The notes: generated by a model from the sequence alone, not told the origin. A DNA stretch of 64,000 nt from Chamaecrista fasciculata (GCA_003254925.1 QANZ01029883.1:104883-168882), one strand, 5' to 3'; positions 1 through 12,660 are shown, numbered from the stretch's first letter. Numbers and translations: made by a program.

Positions 1-3000
1 GTGGATGTCCTGGGCGCCCATGCCCACGGCAAGCTCGAGGGCTGCGATGAGCGCCTCGTACTCGGCCTGATTGTTCGTGGCCGGGAAGCGTATGTCGATG
101 GCCTGCTCGATACTGTAACCATCAGAGGATTCAACAATCACTCCCACGCCACGGAGTTTGGCGGATGAGGCCCCATCGATGTAGAGGTTCCATACGATGG
201 GGGTAGGATTGGCGGGCGTCATCTCTGCGACAAAGTCAGCCAAAGCTTGGCCTTTGATGGCGCGTCGTGGTTCGAAGGTCAGGCCGAATTCGGAGAGTTC
301 GATCGACCAATTGACTAGGCGGCCCGCGATGTCGGGCTGGTGAATGATCTGCCTCATAGGGCGGTCGGTGCGGACGATGATCATGTACTATTGATAATAT
401 GGCCGCAGCTTCCTTGTGGAAACAAGGAGGGCGTACACTAGCTTTTCGAGTAGGTGATATCGTGTCTCAGCGCCCGTGAGGACTTTGCTGGAAAAGTAAA
501 TGGGGCGTTGCTCGTCCCTTTCCTCGATGATCAGGACGGAGCTGACTGCCACATCGGTTGCAGCCAAGTAAACGTAGATAGGCTTGTCGGGCATAGGAGT
601 TGTGAGAATAGGCGGCCTGCTCAGGTACGCCTTCAATTGCTGGAACGCCTCTTCACATTCAGCCGTCCATGTGAAGTTCTTCCCTCCTTTAAGAGTTTTA
701 AAGAAGGGTAAGCACCGGTCGCCCGATCTTGCCAAAAAGCGGTGGAGCGCCGCTATGCGCCCGTTGAGGCGTTGTACTTCCTTTAACGTCTTTGGGGACG
801 CCATGTCGATAATGGCCCGGCACTGGTCCGGGTTGGCCTCTATCCCTCGTTGGGAGATCATGAAGCCTAAGAACTTCCCCCCGGCGACCCCGAAAGCGCA
901 CTTGGCGGGGTTGAGTCGCAATCGGTAATGGCGGAGAATCTAGAAGATTTCCTGTAGGTCATCCAGGTGGTCGCCACCAGCCTTCGTTTTGACGACCATG
1001 TCGTCAACGTAGACTTCGATGTTCTTTCCGATGTTGTCTTGGAAGAACCTGTCCATCATACGCTGGTACGTGGCGCCCGCGTTCTTCAAGCCGAAGGGCA
1101 TGACGTTGTAACAGTAGATGCCTTGTTCAGTGGTGAAGGCCGTCTTGTCGACGTCCTTGGGATTCATCTTGATCTGATTGTATCCGGAGAAAGCATCAAG
1201 GAAGCTCAAGGTGGCGTACCCGCAGGTGTTGTCCACCAACTTATCGATGCTGGGGAGTGGGTGAAGGTCCTTGGGGGTCGCCTTGTTGAGGTCCGTGAAA
1301 TCTACGCACATCCGCCATTTGCCGTTGGGCTTGGGGACAAGGACGACGTTGGACAGCCAGGTGGGGTACTTGGTTTCCCGGATGAACCCGGCCGCCAGTA
1401 ATTTGTTTACTTCTTCTTTGGCGGCAAGCTGCCGCTCTAGCCCCAGGACGCGCTTCTTTTGAAAGACTCCCGGGCGGTCGTCAACATCTAGAGAGTGCAT
1501 GACCAACTGGGGGTCGACGCCAGGCATGTCCGACGCGGACCATGCGAAAATTTCGCCGTTGGCGAGTAGAAAGTCAGATAGCCTGGCTTGTTCTTGAGCG
1601 GGTAGATCCGCAGAGATGCTCACTGTTCGCTCCGGGTGCCCGGGGAAGTGAATTTGGACGAGCGTGTCCGAAGGTTTGGGGCGTGCGCCCTCGACCTAGT
1701 ACGTCAGATAAGATGCGTATAAGTAAAGAGATGTAATGGAAAATGAGTTCATTGAATAAATGATTTCATTGATGTAATAAAAGGGCGTCCGCCATGTGTA
1801 GGTCGGAGAGTACATTTAAAATGACATAAGGGGGGCCTTAAGCATTTTGTAGGAAAGGAAAACAAACAGACATGAAAATGAAAAAACAACTAATCTTAAG
1901 GCCGGGCGGCTAATCCACCCACTAGAAGTAGTTGCTAAGTGAATGAGCGTCAGCCACTGGTGTGGGATACCTCGTCGCGGAGGTCTGTGATCTCTGACGT
2001 GCCCATGTCTGTGTCCTCCCCGGCGGGCTCCGGGGGAGGGGAGTCTGGAATTCCTTCCATTAGTCGGCGGGTCTGATACCCGGGATCGATCATCACGCGA
2101 GCTAGGCTTGTGGCATAGCAGCGGCGACCCTCAAGTTGATCGCCCCGAATACTTGCAGTTCCCCAGTGTGTAGGGAATTTCATAAGTAGGTGAGCAGTGG
2201 AGATCACTGCTCTAAAGGCGTTGAGGCTGGAGCGCCCAAGGATTGCGTTGTATGCTGAGGGTGCGGCTACAACGATGAAACTGGCGTATGTGGCTGCCAT
2301 CCTGGGCGGGTCGCCATCACCCTCGAAGGTGAGCTTGGTTTCGAGAACCCCTTCGGCAGGCGTCCTAGTCCCGGCGAAGCCGATCAGAGGCTCGTTGAAA
2401 GGCTTCAGGGCGCTCAGTGGGATGCCCAGGTGCTCGAAGGCGTGGAAGTAGAGGAAGTCCGAGGAGGATCTTTGATCTACCAGCACGCGCCGTACGTCGA
2501 TCTCGCCTATGCGCGCCGTGATAACCATAGGCTCGTCATATTCCACGGGCTTGAGCTCATCGTGGGTGAAAGTGATAGGCGCGTGGATGTCTTCGTGTGA
2601 GCGTTTGACGCTCGTGTAATGCATGCACATGATGGAGCGCATGATGCTTTTCCGGTTGTGGGGGGTCTTATGCCTGTGTATTCCCCCAGAGATAGTGTTC
2701 ACGACGTTCCGGACGGGCGCCTCAGAATGCTTCGAGCCGCCACTTCCGCCCTCAGTGACCTTCCTGTTCTTCTGATGAGAGGCGTCCCCATCAGACTCCG
2801 GGCGCTTCTTCTGCTTATACTCGGCCAGGTGGCCGTCGCGAATTAGCTGTTCGATTGCATCTTTCAGGGAGATGCACTCGTCTGTAGTGTGGCCATAGCC
2901 GTTGTGATAGCGGCAATGTTTGCTTGTGTCGCGTGGGCGGCCGGTCTTTACCGGGAGGGGTCGGGCCACCGGAAAGAATTCAAGGGATCCGCAGGCGCGC

Positions 3001-4859
3001 AGGATCTCTGACCTAGAGACGATCAGGATGTGGTATGTCGGGAATTTGCCCGTGAAGGGCGTGCGCTGGGCCCCTGGTGACAAGTTGGAAGAGCGGTCGT
3101 GCCTCTTCCACTTTCCACCGCCGTTCCCATTGGCGGACTGAGCCCGGGTGCTTGTCTGGGCGTTCTGCATATCCTTCAGCTTGCTGAAGCGGCTCTTGGA
3201 GGCGACCTGGTTGTCCTCCTTAAGAATGAAATCCCGAACCTGTTTAAGCAGCGCGTCCAGGGTCTTGGGGTTGGCGAGCGCCAACTCGTTGGAAACGTTG
3301 CCCGGGCGTAAGCCCTGCTTGAAAGCGTGGATGGCCACGCTGTCTTCCAAGTCCTCCACCTCGTGGCAGCGCTCGGAGAAGCGCTTAAGGAAGTCCCGGA
3401 GGCTCTCGCTTGAGCCCTGAATGAGGTCCGCCATGACCGTGGATGGTTTCTTGTAAACGATACTGGTGGCGAAGCGCTTTAGGAAGGCGGCCTCCAGCTC
3501 GTCGAAGTTATGGATGGAGTAATCTGGTAGGCGGGCGTACCAGTGAAGTCCTTCTGGACCAAGAGTGGTAGGAAAGAGCTTGCACTTCTTCCCTTCAGTG
3601 AGTGATGCCAGCTGGACGTTTGCATGGAACGCCTTCAAGTGCAGATTTGGGTCTGCAGTTGGCTCGTAGGGTACCATCTTGACGGGCATCTTGAAGCCCT
3701 GAGGTACGATATCGCGCTGGATGGATATGGCGAACGGTCCCTTCTGGCGGATGAAGGTACCCGGCTCGTCTTCGAAACCAACGGCTGGTGCGTTTTCCTG
3801 GGCCGAGGCAGCCGTGGCGTTACGGCGGCCGGGGTTCGACCCCTGAGGCGTGCTGTGAACCGACAGGCTCTGGAATTCACGACGTAGGGACTCCGTCTGC
3901 TCCCTCATCATGCTACGAAAGATTGCCATAATGTCCATGGCCTGGAAAGTCTGGCCCGTTGCTCCCATATCGGTCGTTGGTGGTGCAACTCGAGAGGGCG
4001 CTCCCTCTTCCCGATGTTCCTCTTGCTCCTGATTCTCCTGGGAGCCTAGGGCGTGCTCCTGGGAATCAGAGGGTTCGTCCAAGAGCGGATCGCGAGGGGA
4101 TTCGTTATGAGCCATAACAAAGTAGAGATCACCTAGTTCAACAAGGTAAACGTGGGTGAGTTAGCTTTTGTAAAGAAAAAGCAATAGAGGACGAGCGTAA
4201 GAGCCCGTAAAGTTCAGCAGGTGAGGAGGAGTGGTCCCCACGGACGGCGCCAATGATAAACTGGAAAATGGCTGGGACTTACCTAGTTCACCGGAATGGG
4301 CTGCAAGAGCCAAGAGTTGAGCGAGAACCTGCAAGAGCTTCACAGGGGGGCCCTGCGAAGTGTACTCCGACGCTCAAGTTAGTAAGAGAGTGACAAGAGA
4401 GTAAGAGAATTTCAGAGTGTAAGAAGTAGCTAACCTTGAACTGCTGAGATGGGCTCTATTTATAGAGCAGGGAGGAGAGAGGTGGCCAGCGCGCGGGGCG
4501 GACCACGTAACCGGACACGATTTCCACCAGCGAAGATGGTGGAGACCGAGATTTGCGGAGCAAGGCAATCGTGGGTGATTGCGTGTCACTGCTCCTGGCG
4601 GGCGCCAGGCAGCTGGAGATCGTGGGTGTGAGCAAGTTCGTAGCCCACGATCTCCCTTGGCGTGGATTGCGAAGCAAGGTAGTCGTGGATGACCACGTGT
4701 TATTTGGGGGGGCGTGCGCCAAGACCCGGGATGGATCATGGCCGCCCCTAGATGTGCAAAGGGCGCTCGATTGGCTCGGGGGCGCTTCGCAAGGTGTGGA
4801 GGGGAGAAGAGGCCCGGTGCGAGGGCCGTTTAGGCGTACGCCCAAATAGTGATGTATCA
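1..4859 (-). mobile_element. Ty3/gypsy Tat-type LTR retrotransposon, 5' part
   Basis: Minus-strand element that runs off the left edge, so its 3' LTR is not seen. In coding order the parts are the 5' LTR (4254-4859), a primer site beginning TGGCGCCG (about 4241-4252), gag (about 1950-4115), a protease-like stretch at the end of gag, reverse transcriptase (about 940-1620, with YVDDMVV and FSGYNQIKM), RNase H (about 390-800), and a second, archaeal-type RNase H (about 1-250, reading EYEALIAALELA). The gag has a CRYHNGYGHTTDEC zinc knuckle followed by a helix like IEQLIRDGHLAEY. That pairing, plus the second RNase H, is typical of the Tat/Retand/Ogre branch. The element is GC-rich compared with its surroundings. 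It looks broken, with at least two or three interruptions. Family assignment is firm; clade within Tat is inferred. Confidence 0.9.
4254..4859 (-). repeat. 5' LTR of the Ty3/gypsy element
   Basis: A 606-bp stretch that begins TGATAcat and ends tTATCA on the minus strand, giving short inverted ends. It lies directly next to the TGGCGCC primer site. A TATAAATAG promoter-like box lies on the minus strand at about 4453-4464. The partner LTR is outside the window, so identity and age cannot be estimated. Confidence 0.75.
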
Positions 4860-5049
4860 ACTGCTAATCCAATTTTAACTACTTTTATTATATATAAAAT
4901 ATAAACATTATATAGACACAATTAAAATTAATAATTCAACATTTTTTTTTTGTTAAACTGAAATAGATTACCTTATAAAAATAATAGAAAGACATAAAAT
5001 AAAGACAACATAACACACATATAACTAGATAGATTTAACCTATGGGGTA
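4860..5049. other. AT-rich spacer
   Basis: AT-rich sequence between the gypsy LTR and the next inverted-repeat element. No gene or recognisable repeat is seen. Confidence 0.6.
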
Positions 5050-6025
5050 AGGGTGTGCAACGGTTGGGTTTGGGCGGGTTCAGGTGGGTCAACAGATTGA
5101 TATAATAAGCAGCGGGTTGATTTTTTTTAACCCGAACCCGCCTGTCAACCCAATCAACCCGATAGTTTCTGGTTGATTCGGGTTACGGGTGGGTTCACCA
5201 GGATTACATAATTTTTTATAACAGGTATTTTTTTAAAAACAAATTAAAGAAAAAATTCAAAAAAAATAAAAAAAAATATTACAAAATGTTCACATCTAGC
5301 CATCGGTGTACTGGATCTTTAGTACTTCACTGTCAGAGTTTGAACGACGGCGTACGGAAGTAACATCTGGTCGTCGGCGGTTGCTAATGGCCATCGAATC
5401 GCGACGTCGAGCTGGTCGTCGGGGACTAGAACTTCGATGCTTCGCTAATGGTTACTTTGCGTTTGCCGTCTATTGTCTGCGGTGAGGGTGAGACATAGTG
5501 TGAGAGACAAAGATTGTGTGGTTTTTGAGAGTGAGTGTGAAGGCCGAAGGATGAAGCTTTTTGAGAGAGTGTGAAATTGAGATGAGAGTGAGAGATTGAG
5601 AGTGTGAGATTTGAGAGGCTATTTCGTTTATGAGACTCTGAAGGCTCAAGCTTTTTCGTGAGAGTGTGAAATTGAAACAAGAGTGAGAGACATATTTGAT
5701 GATCTGAATTTTCTTTGAAACTGATAGTGTATTCCCAAAAGATAAAAGGATGATAGTACGTACTGACTCATCATAGATGGTGATAGCTCTGAGAGAAGTG
5801 AAGCTTCTTGCTGAAGATTCATCAAGATCAACGCATTCTTTTTCCTTTTTCTTGTTTTAATGGGGTTGGGTTTAATTGGGTTTGGGCGGATTAATCCGAC
5901 AACTCGATCAGGTTGATTTTTTTGAAAAAAATAGAAACCGAAGTAAATCGAATAGTCAAACTTGAACCGATCGAACCCAATATTTATGGTTAGGTTAGTC
6001 GGGTTGACCCGATTTTGCACACCCT
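5050..6025. mobile_element. Non-autonomous DNA transposon with GGGTGTGCAA ends
   Basis: About 976 bp with 11-bp perfect terminal inverted repeats: AGGGTGTGCAA at 5050-5060 and TTGCACACCCT at 6015-6025. Inside each end are long runs of CGGGTTGGG-type sequence that form further inverted repeats (about 5060-5190 and 5860-6010). The bases GGGTA flank both sides. Ends of this kind are common on plant hAT-like elements, but hAT elements make 8-bp duplications and only 5 bp match here, so the superfamily is open. The middle (5280-5830) is GAGAGTGTGA-rich and could be captured host DNA. The short reading frames in it are unconvincing. Confidence 0.65.
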
Positions 6026-6423
6026 GGGTAAGGGGGGATGTTGTTGTCGAGTTTAAACATGATTTTATTTTTTTAATCATGTAGGGTAAGTTTGTTTTGA
6101 AAGACAGATACTAACAATTTGTTCTCATGTCAATGGAAAACACGTGGAGACAAAAGTGAGTTAGGCTCTTCAATGCTAATGATGGGGCAGTACAAGGAAC
6201 CAGTGGATCGCCAAAAGCCCACTTTGCATTTCACAATAACAATGGGCGATTCATTTATTCGTTATTGACTTGAACCCATGACAAAGGTAATAAATTTTAT
6301 TTTTTTTGCTGAGAAAAGGTAATAAATTTTATTGTAACTAGCTAATTATATATTTTTTTCCACTATCAAGAATCAAGTCAAAAGAACAAATTAGGTAGAG
6401 GCCAGCTCAATTTTTTTTATTTT
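6026..6423. other. Unannotated AT-rich DNA
   Basis: Nothing recognisable as a gene. Two short copies of a GGTAATAAATTTTATT string at about 6287-6305 and 6318-6334 form a small local repeat. Confidence 0.5.
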
Positions 6424-7776
6424 TAGGATATATTATACTTTGTTACCCTATAGTTTAATTTGTTTATTTTTAGTTTTCAAATTGAGAAATAAAAAAGTTC
6501 AAATCCAAACATCTTTTTAGGATATATTACACTTTGCTACCCTATAGTTTGACCTGAGTCCACTTTAGTGTCCTGAGAGACAAATCGTGTCACTTTAATA
6601 CCATGTGCTTTTTGTCATTAATACAAAGAGTCCCTATGGTTTACATCTATTTGCATTTAACGGAAAATGTTGACGTATGCTTTTACAAATGTCTCTCCTT
6701 ATATCAAAATTTCTTCCAACAAGGTCCTTAACTAATTACAAAGTAGTCCAAATATTTAATCATATTTATCAGATAAGTTCCTAAAACCTGCAAATCAATA
6801 TCAATGGACCTTTATTCAACTAAGGCTTTGAGCATCATATTTTGTCTAAGTCTTTTTATAAATAAACAATTTTTTTAAAAAAATTGGTTTACGGGTATTT
6901 TCATAAATGAATAAAAATTTTGGGATATCTTTATATTATTTAAAGTTGTTGGATCAAAATAAAAAATAATATCCAAAAAAATAGAAGCTCAATATCTCAA
7001 AAGAATAAAAAAAGATAAAAAAAAACGTTGTGTTTTGCCCGTCTTATTGTTCTTCTTCCTTGTTTCATTTCCTAACCAAAACTTAAGCACGACCGACAGA
7101 AACAGTGAAGACGCTAGCTTGCGATCACATCGTGCAATCATCATCTCATTTGCTTTCTAGCTGGCATCACACCAAGAGATGCAATCATCATCTCATTCTT
7201 CGTCCAACAACTTTTTTTGATTGAGATGCCGACGAATATGAGACACTAGGCATAGTAGAATATGAGATGATTTGAACGATTTAGTTTTTGGACGAGGAGA
7301 ATTCTTCGAATAGGGTTCGAGAGAAATGAGCTTGTGTGAAGAACCTCATGAGTTGAAGGGTTTCATTTTGGGGTTTCAGTGTGCGTTCGACGAAGATGAG
7401 AGAGGAGTTGAGAGAAATTTGATTTTTGGGAGTTTACGGTTTTCGTTGCAATTCAACCTATTTCATCAGATCTAGGATGTGATACGGTTTTGAAGGATGA
7501 ATCGGACAGTTCCAATAAGATTTTGTTCTTGAACAAAAATCCAGTTTTTGATATATTTGTCTAGGTTGCTTTTGATCTTTCATTTGGGTTAATGTTGGAG
7601 TAAATGGAGTTTAAGTGTGGCACGTGTGAAATTTCGTTTAAATTTGATGGAAAAATTGTTGAGGGTACCCATGTGTTAACAGTCAAAACCTCAAGGTACC
7701 AAAGTGTTACATTATAAACCACAGAGTACCAAAGTGAAATAGGGTCAAACCACAAGGTACCAAAGTGTAATTTATC
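6424..7776. mobile_element. MULE-like inverted-repeat element (1.25 kb)
   Basis: The left end (from about 6520) reads GATATATTACACTTTGCTAC, continuing into a GTTTGACC block. The right end (to 7776) is its inverted copy, GGTCAAACCACAAGGTACCA followed by AAGTGTAATTTATC. A second copy of the left end lies at 6424-6460, so the left end is partly duplicated. The ends belong to the same family as the two MITEs at 34814 and 36122, where 9-bp target duplications point to Mutator-like elements. The inner part (about 7020-7540) differs in base use and might be captured gene DNA, but I recognise no protein. No clear target duplication remains. Confidence 0.65.
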
Positions 7777-7784
7777 AAAAAGCT

Positions 7785-9870
7785 TATATTGTTTGGCCTT
7801 ATATTATGATGTTCCACTTTTTATTTATAGCCAAAACTTCAAATTAGTCCCTTAAATATGGGGTGAATTTCAAAATGGTAAGTTATATTTCATTTATTTT
7901 AGATTGATCTACATATGTTTATAATTAGGGTAAAATGCACTTTGGTACCCGGTTAGGACTGATTCCACTTTGGTACCCTAAAAGACAAAATTTGACACTC
8001 GACTACCCAAAGGTTTGTGCCGTTAGCACTTTGGTACCCCGTGGTTATTTTTCGTCAAGATTTAACAAAAAGTGCTGATATGGCTCAATCTTAGCCGTTG
8101 ATTTCTACTACATCTTATCAGTTACTTTCTATTGCAGCTTAAACCATCTTTCACTCCTCAACAAAATTTCTTTTGTGCGTTTAGGTTCTCTCTCTTTGGT
8201 AAAACGGATCAAAAGACTACAAACTAAAAGAATTGAGAGAGTTTTCTACAATTTCATTCCAAGAACTAGAGAGTTATTGGAAAGAAAATTGTAGAAAGTT
8301 CATTAGAGTTTTGATGAATCAAAATCTTCCTTTTTCATAAATTTCTCTCAACCAAGTCCTTAATTAATCACAGATTGAACTCAAATGTTTGTCATCATTA
8401 TCAGATTGGTCCTTCGTACACAAAAAGCAACTATGTATCTCTACTGTTTGATTTATCTTCCATTTACGGTCAAGAAACTTTTATATTTTTCAAAATAGTC
8501 TTTGGGGCACATTATAAAACGATTGAGTTTTTACAATATATGATCATAATTAATTTAATTATTTTATTAAATATACCAAATGAAAATAAATCACAGACAT
8601 ACTTGACTATTGATATTTAGAATATTATACTTACTAATAAACTTAAGTTAATATTTTACTAAAATAATTATATTTATTGTAATTATGTATTTTAAAGATA
8701 ATATATTATAGTTAGATCATCATATTTTGCTATCATAACTTACTGAATAACTTGCATGAACAAATTATAGTTTTATTATAATTTCATAAAAAATAAATAT
8801 TTTCTTAATTTATTAAATTATTTAGTGAAACTAAATATTAATTATTTAATTTGTAAATTAATTAATGGGAATATTCTTCAAATTATTCAAGTTTACTTTG
8901 AAAATTTCATTTAAGTAGTTGTATTTGAATATGAGAAGGGCTAAATTGCATTTATTTTCCAAATTTATGACTGATATGTAATTACCTCCTTTTTTCTATT
9001 TTCAAAAATTACATTTTGACCCCAAATTTTTTTTGTAATTCTTATTTTAGTCCTAAAAAAATGTTCCAAGGACTTTCTTTGTAAAATTGGAAACTATTTG
9101 GGGGCATTCTGTAATTTTTGCGAAAATTTTGTAAAGTTTATCTTCTCGCTATCGAAACACACAGTTTTAGGACTAAACTACATTTATTTTCCAGATTTAG
9201 GTCTAATATGTAATTTTATTCTTTTTACAATATTGTCCAAAATTACATTTTGACCCCAAAATTTGTTTTAATTTTCATTTTAGTCCTAAAACAATATGAT
9301 CTAGGGACTATTTTGAAAATTTTGAAAATATTTGGGGGCGTTTTGTAATTTTTGCAAAAGTGTTAACAATTTTCTGTTAAATCTTGACGGAAAATAACCA
9401 CAGGGTACCAAAGTGCTAACGGTGCAAACCTCAAGATAGTCGAGTGTCAAATTTTGTCTTTCAGGGTACCAAAGTGGAATTGGTCCGAACCACAGGGTGA
9501 ATCTAGAGTTACAAGTTTCTTTTGATGAGTAATTTAAGATTGTCAACAAACAAATCAAATGAGTTCCAAAAGTGAGTAACTTGGTTAACAGTCAAACAAG
9601 CGAAGTTGGTCAGATCTATTTCATTTCAAGTTCGAATGTGGAGAATTCAAAATTGTGTTAACGCCTAATAAAGTTCTTTCTCATCCCACTTGAGGTCTTT
9701 TGTAAATGAGGTCAAATCGCATCTCGAAAGCAAGTTTGAGACCAATTTGAGAAATTATAAAAACATACAAGACTAATATGCAACAAATGAAATATAAGGG
9801 ACAAATTTGAAATTCACCCCATACATAAGGGACCAATGTGAGGTTTTAGTCTTCTTTTACCGAATAGTCA
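7785..9870. mobile_element. Outer inverted repeat around a MULE-like element
   Basis: The sequence at about 7785-7927 (CTTCAAATTAGTCCCTTAAA and on) reappears inverted at about 9745-9870 (AAATGAAATATAAGGGACAA and on). The left arm is also found as a diverged direct copy at about 33715-33890. This suggests an old foldback or MITE-type element that was later invaded by the MULE-like element inside it. Confidence 0.5.
7928..9500. mobile_element. MULE-like element with 130-bp inverted repeats
   Basis: The left arm (7928-8062) has the CACTTTGGTACCC blocks and the phrase CGTCAAGATTTAAC. The right arm (about 9367-9500) is its inverted copy, starting GTTAAATCTTGACGGAAAA. The outermost 25 bp or so of the right arm are missing, so the element is truncated there. 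Between the arms (8063-9366) is AT-rich DNA with a local repeat: blocks at about 8935-9110 and 9170-9345 are diverged direct copies. No transposase is seen. Confidence 0.65.
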
Positions 9871-9930
9871 AATACAAGAAGAATCTCAGACCATCTCGTT
9901 TATAATTATAAATAGGTCAAAAATTGATTT
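9871..9930. other. Short spacer
   Basis: Sixty bases of AT-rich DNA between two repeat systems; nothing recognised. Confidence 0.4.
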
Positions 9931-10176
9931 TGATCCCTAATATTTACCCTAAGTTTCATTTTGGCCCCTAATGTTTTTTTTGTTTTGTTTCGCTCCTTAA
10001 TGTTTTTTAAAAGTTTCATCATTGATCATTAACTATTGAATATGATTATATCTCTGTCATTTCAAATCCGAGTGTGATTAAATTAGAGCTACGGGTGAAA
10101 TTTGATGAATTCTTTCTATGTTCAATTGCAGTCATCGTCAAACAAGGTCAAATCGGGTATTGAATCGAGTCTGCCA

Positions 10177-12085
10177 TGTTGGAGATTGTGCCCTAGGGCC
10201 AATCATTTTATAGATATGCTGAGAACATATCAATTAATTTATGGAGATAAATTAATGGTTATCATATTATTAGCATGTTTACTATGATAACAATCCGTGA
10301 TTAATTATGAGATAATTAATCTAAACTGTCCCTGGTCGCTCATTCAAGTGGGAGCTTGAACTGAACTAAGACCAGCATGACCTCGGTGCATGAGATGCAN
10401 NNNNNNNNNNNNNNNNNNNNNNNNNNNNNNNNNNNNNNNNNNNNNNNNNNNNNNNNNNNNNNNNNNNNNNNNNNNNNNNNNNNNNNNNNNNNNNNNNNNN
10501 NNNNNNNNNNNNNNNNNNNNNNNNNNNNNNNNNNNNNNNNNNNNNNNNNNNNNNNNNNNNNNNNNNNNNNNNNNNNNNNNNNNNNNNNNNNNNNNNNNNN
10601 NNNNNNNNNNNNNNNNNNNNNNNNNNNNNNNNNNNNNNNNNNNNNNNNNNNNNNNNNNNNNNNNNNNNNNNNNNNNNNNNNNNNNNNNNNNNNNNNNNNN
10701 NNNNNNNNNNNNNNNNNNNNNNNNNNNNNNNNNNNNNNNNNNNNNNNNNNNNNNNNNNNNNNNNNNNNNNNNNNNNNNNNNNNNNNNNNNNNNNNNNNNN
10801 NNNNNNNNNNNNNNNNNNNNNNNNNNNNNNNNNNNNNNNNNNNNNNNNNNNNNNNNNNNNNNNNNNNNNNNNNNNNNNNNNNNNNNNNNNNNNNNNNNNN
10901 NNNNNNNNNNNNNNNNNNNNNNNNNNNNNNNNNNNNNNNNNNNNNNNNNNNNNNNNNNNNNNNNNNNNNNNNNNNNNNNNNNNNNNNNNNNNNNNNNNNN
11001 NNNNNNNNNNNNNNNNNNNNNNNNNNNNNNNNNNNNNNNNNNNNNNNNNNNNNNNNNNNNNNNNNNNNNNNNNNNNNNNNNNNNNNNNNNNNNNNNNNNN
11101 NNNNNNNNNNNNNNNNNNNNNNNNNNNNNNNNNNNNNNNNNNNNNNNNNNNNNNNNNNNNNNNNNNNNNNNNNNNNNNNNNNNNNNNNNNNNNNNNNNNN
11201 NNNNNNNNNNNNNNNNNNNNNNNNNNNNNNNNNNNNNNNNNNNNNNNNNNNNNNNNNNNNNNNNNNNNNNNNNNNNNNNNNNNNNNNNNNNNNNNNNNNN
11301 NNNNNNNNNNNNNNNNNNNNNNNNNNNNNNNNNNNNNNNNNNNNNNNNNNNNNNNNNNNNNNNNNNNNNNNNNNNNNNNNNNGATTTGAATTTAAATTTA
11401 ATATTATGGTAATATTATAATTTGAAATTCAATTCATGAAAGCCATTATTATTATGATTTAGAATTATAATAATGCTCTAAAAATAATTATAAAAGGCCC
11501 TAGGGCTAGGCGCCTAGGTCAAGCATGAGTGAGAATTCATTTGTGCAATTTTCATCCTCCTTGTTGAGAGAGATAGAAAAATCGCCACCTTCAAAAACCC
11601 TAGCTTCCAAGTGAAGAACAATTTGGTTCTCAAGAGTTGAGAAAGGGAAAAGTCGACTTTGCCTAAGAGTTAGGAAAATCGACTTGAGGTCACCAAAAAT
11701 TAGGGTTTGTGAGAGAAGAAAAACAAGAAGAGTTCTTGTGGGGAATTCTCATGCGCCACCTTTTGGAGTTTGAATCAAGAAGGAGTTCTTGAGTTCAAAT
11801 GCACTGTAGATTGGTCCCTAGTTCTTTTGGAGAAAAGAACTGAAGGCTAGCACCTTGGTGCCCGAAGAAACTGTTCGTGTGGATTACTGACAGAGGGAGA
11901 ACGCTGGGAGTGGGCTCCTTGGACACGCCTTGTACAACCGGAGGATTGAAACTCGTGAGGTATACCACTATCTATAAAAGTTTTAAATTCTACTAGCGGA
12001 TCCGTTCGGGAATTTTAGGACCTAGCGTGTTTTATTTTAATTTTATATTTGCTTCCGCTGCGTTAGGCGCCTACAATTCCCAACA
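10177..12085 (+). mobile_element. Solo LTR of the Angela/BARE-type copia family (contains gap)
   Basis: It starts TGTTGGAGATTGTGCCC and ends ATTCCCAACA, with a perfect 5-bp target duplication TGCCA at 10172-10176 and 12086-12090. Its sequence matches the LTRs at 26923-29085 and 29116-31291, but in the opposite orientation. About half of it is a run of N, so the true length is unknown. A hidden internal region cannot be strictly excluded, but the size fits one roughly 2-kb LTR. Confidence 0.8.
10400..11382. other. Assembly gap (N run)
   Basis: 983 undetermined bases inside the LTR. Any reading frame crossing it is an artefact. Confidence 1.
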
Positions 12086-12200
12086 TGCCAATGGGCCACT
12101 TGTTTCATGAATTTGGTTATATCTCTATCATTTCAAGTCTGAATGCAACAAAAACATAGTTACAAATTACTCTTGACGAATTCTTTCTCTATCTACTTAT

Positions 12201-12660
12201 CACTACAAAAAACAGGGGTTTCGGTGGCGAAAATGTTCGCCACCAAAACTCAAATTTCACCACTAAAGAGCTTTGGTGGCGAAATTATTTTGCCACCCTG
12301 TTTGTCGGCGAAAACTTCGGTGGCAAAATAACGTTTCGCCACCGAATCTTATTTTTGGTGGTAAATTGTTTAGCCACTAAAAGTATAGAATTTCGCCACC
12401 AAAAATCACACAATTAGCCATTCAAAACATTCATCGGTGGCGAAATTATTTCGCCACTGAAGCTATTGGTGGCAACTTTACATTTCGCCGCCGTAGCTTT
12501 AGGTGGCAAATTACAACTTCGCTAGCAAAGCTTTAGGTGGCGAACATGTTTCGCCACCAAAAGCTATTGTAAAATTTAGTTTGTCTTGTTCAATGGCAAA
12601 TAACTTTTGCCACCAATACCCTCTTGTGGCAAATTTTATTTTTGCCACAGATAATACTTT
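12201..12660. repeat. Left terminal and subterminal repeats of CACTA
   Basis: The terminal CACTACAAAAAAC is followed by alternating GGTGGCGAAA and TTCGCCACCAA motifs, with roughly a dozen or more copies in both directions. Such clusters bind the element's own TNP1-type protein in En/Spm. The motif is shared with the decayed CACTA remnants at 38580-38850, 41560-41828 and 46690-47030. Confidence 0.85.

Noticed and set aside
2197-3887. Plus-strand reading frames of 70-90 codons across the gypsy gag
   Set aside because: They are antisense shadows of the GC-rich gag gene on the minus strand.
10377-11420. Long plus-strand reading frames of about 340 codons
   Set aside because: They are almost wholly composed of N from the assembly gap and have no protein content.
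12215-12660. Possible CRISPR-like array of short repeats
   Set aside because: The repeats are in both orientations with no constant spacers and sit at CACTA termini; this is a plant transposon subterminal array.
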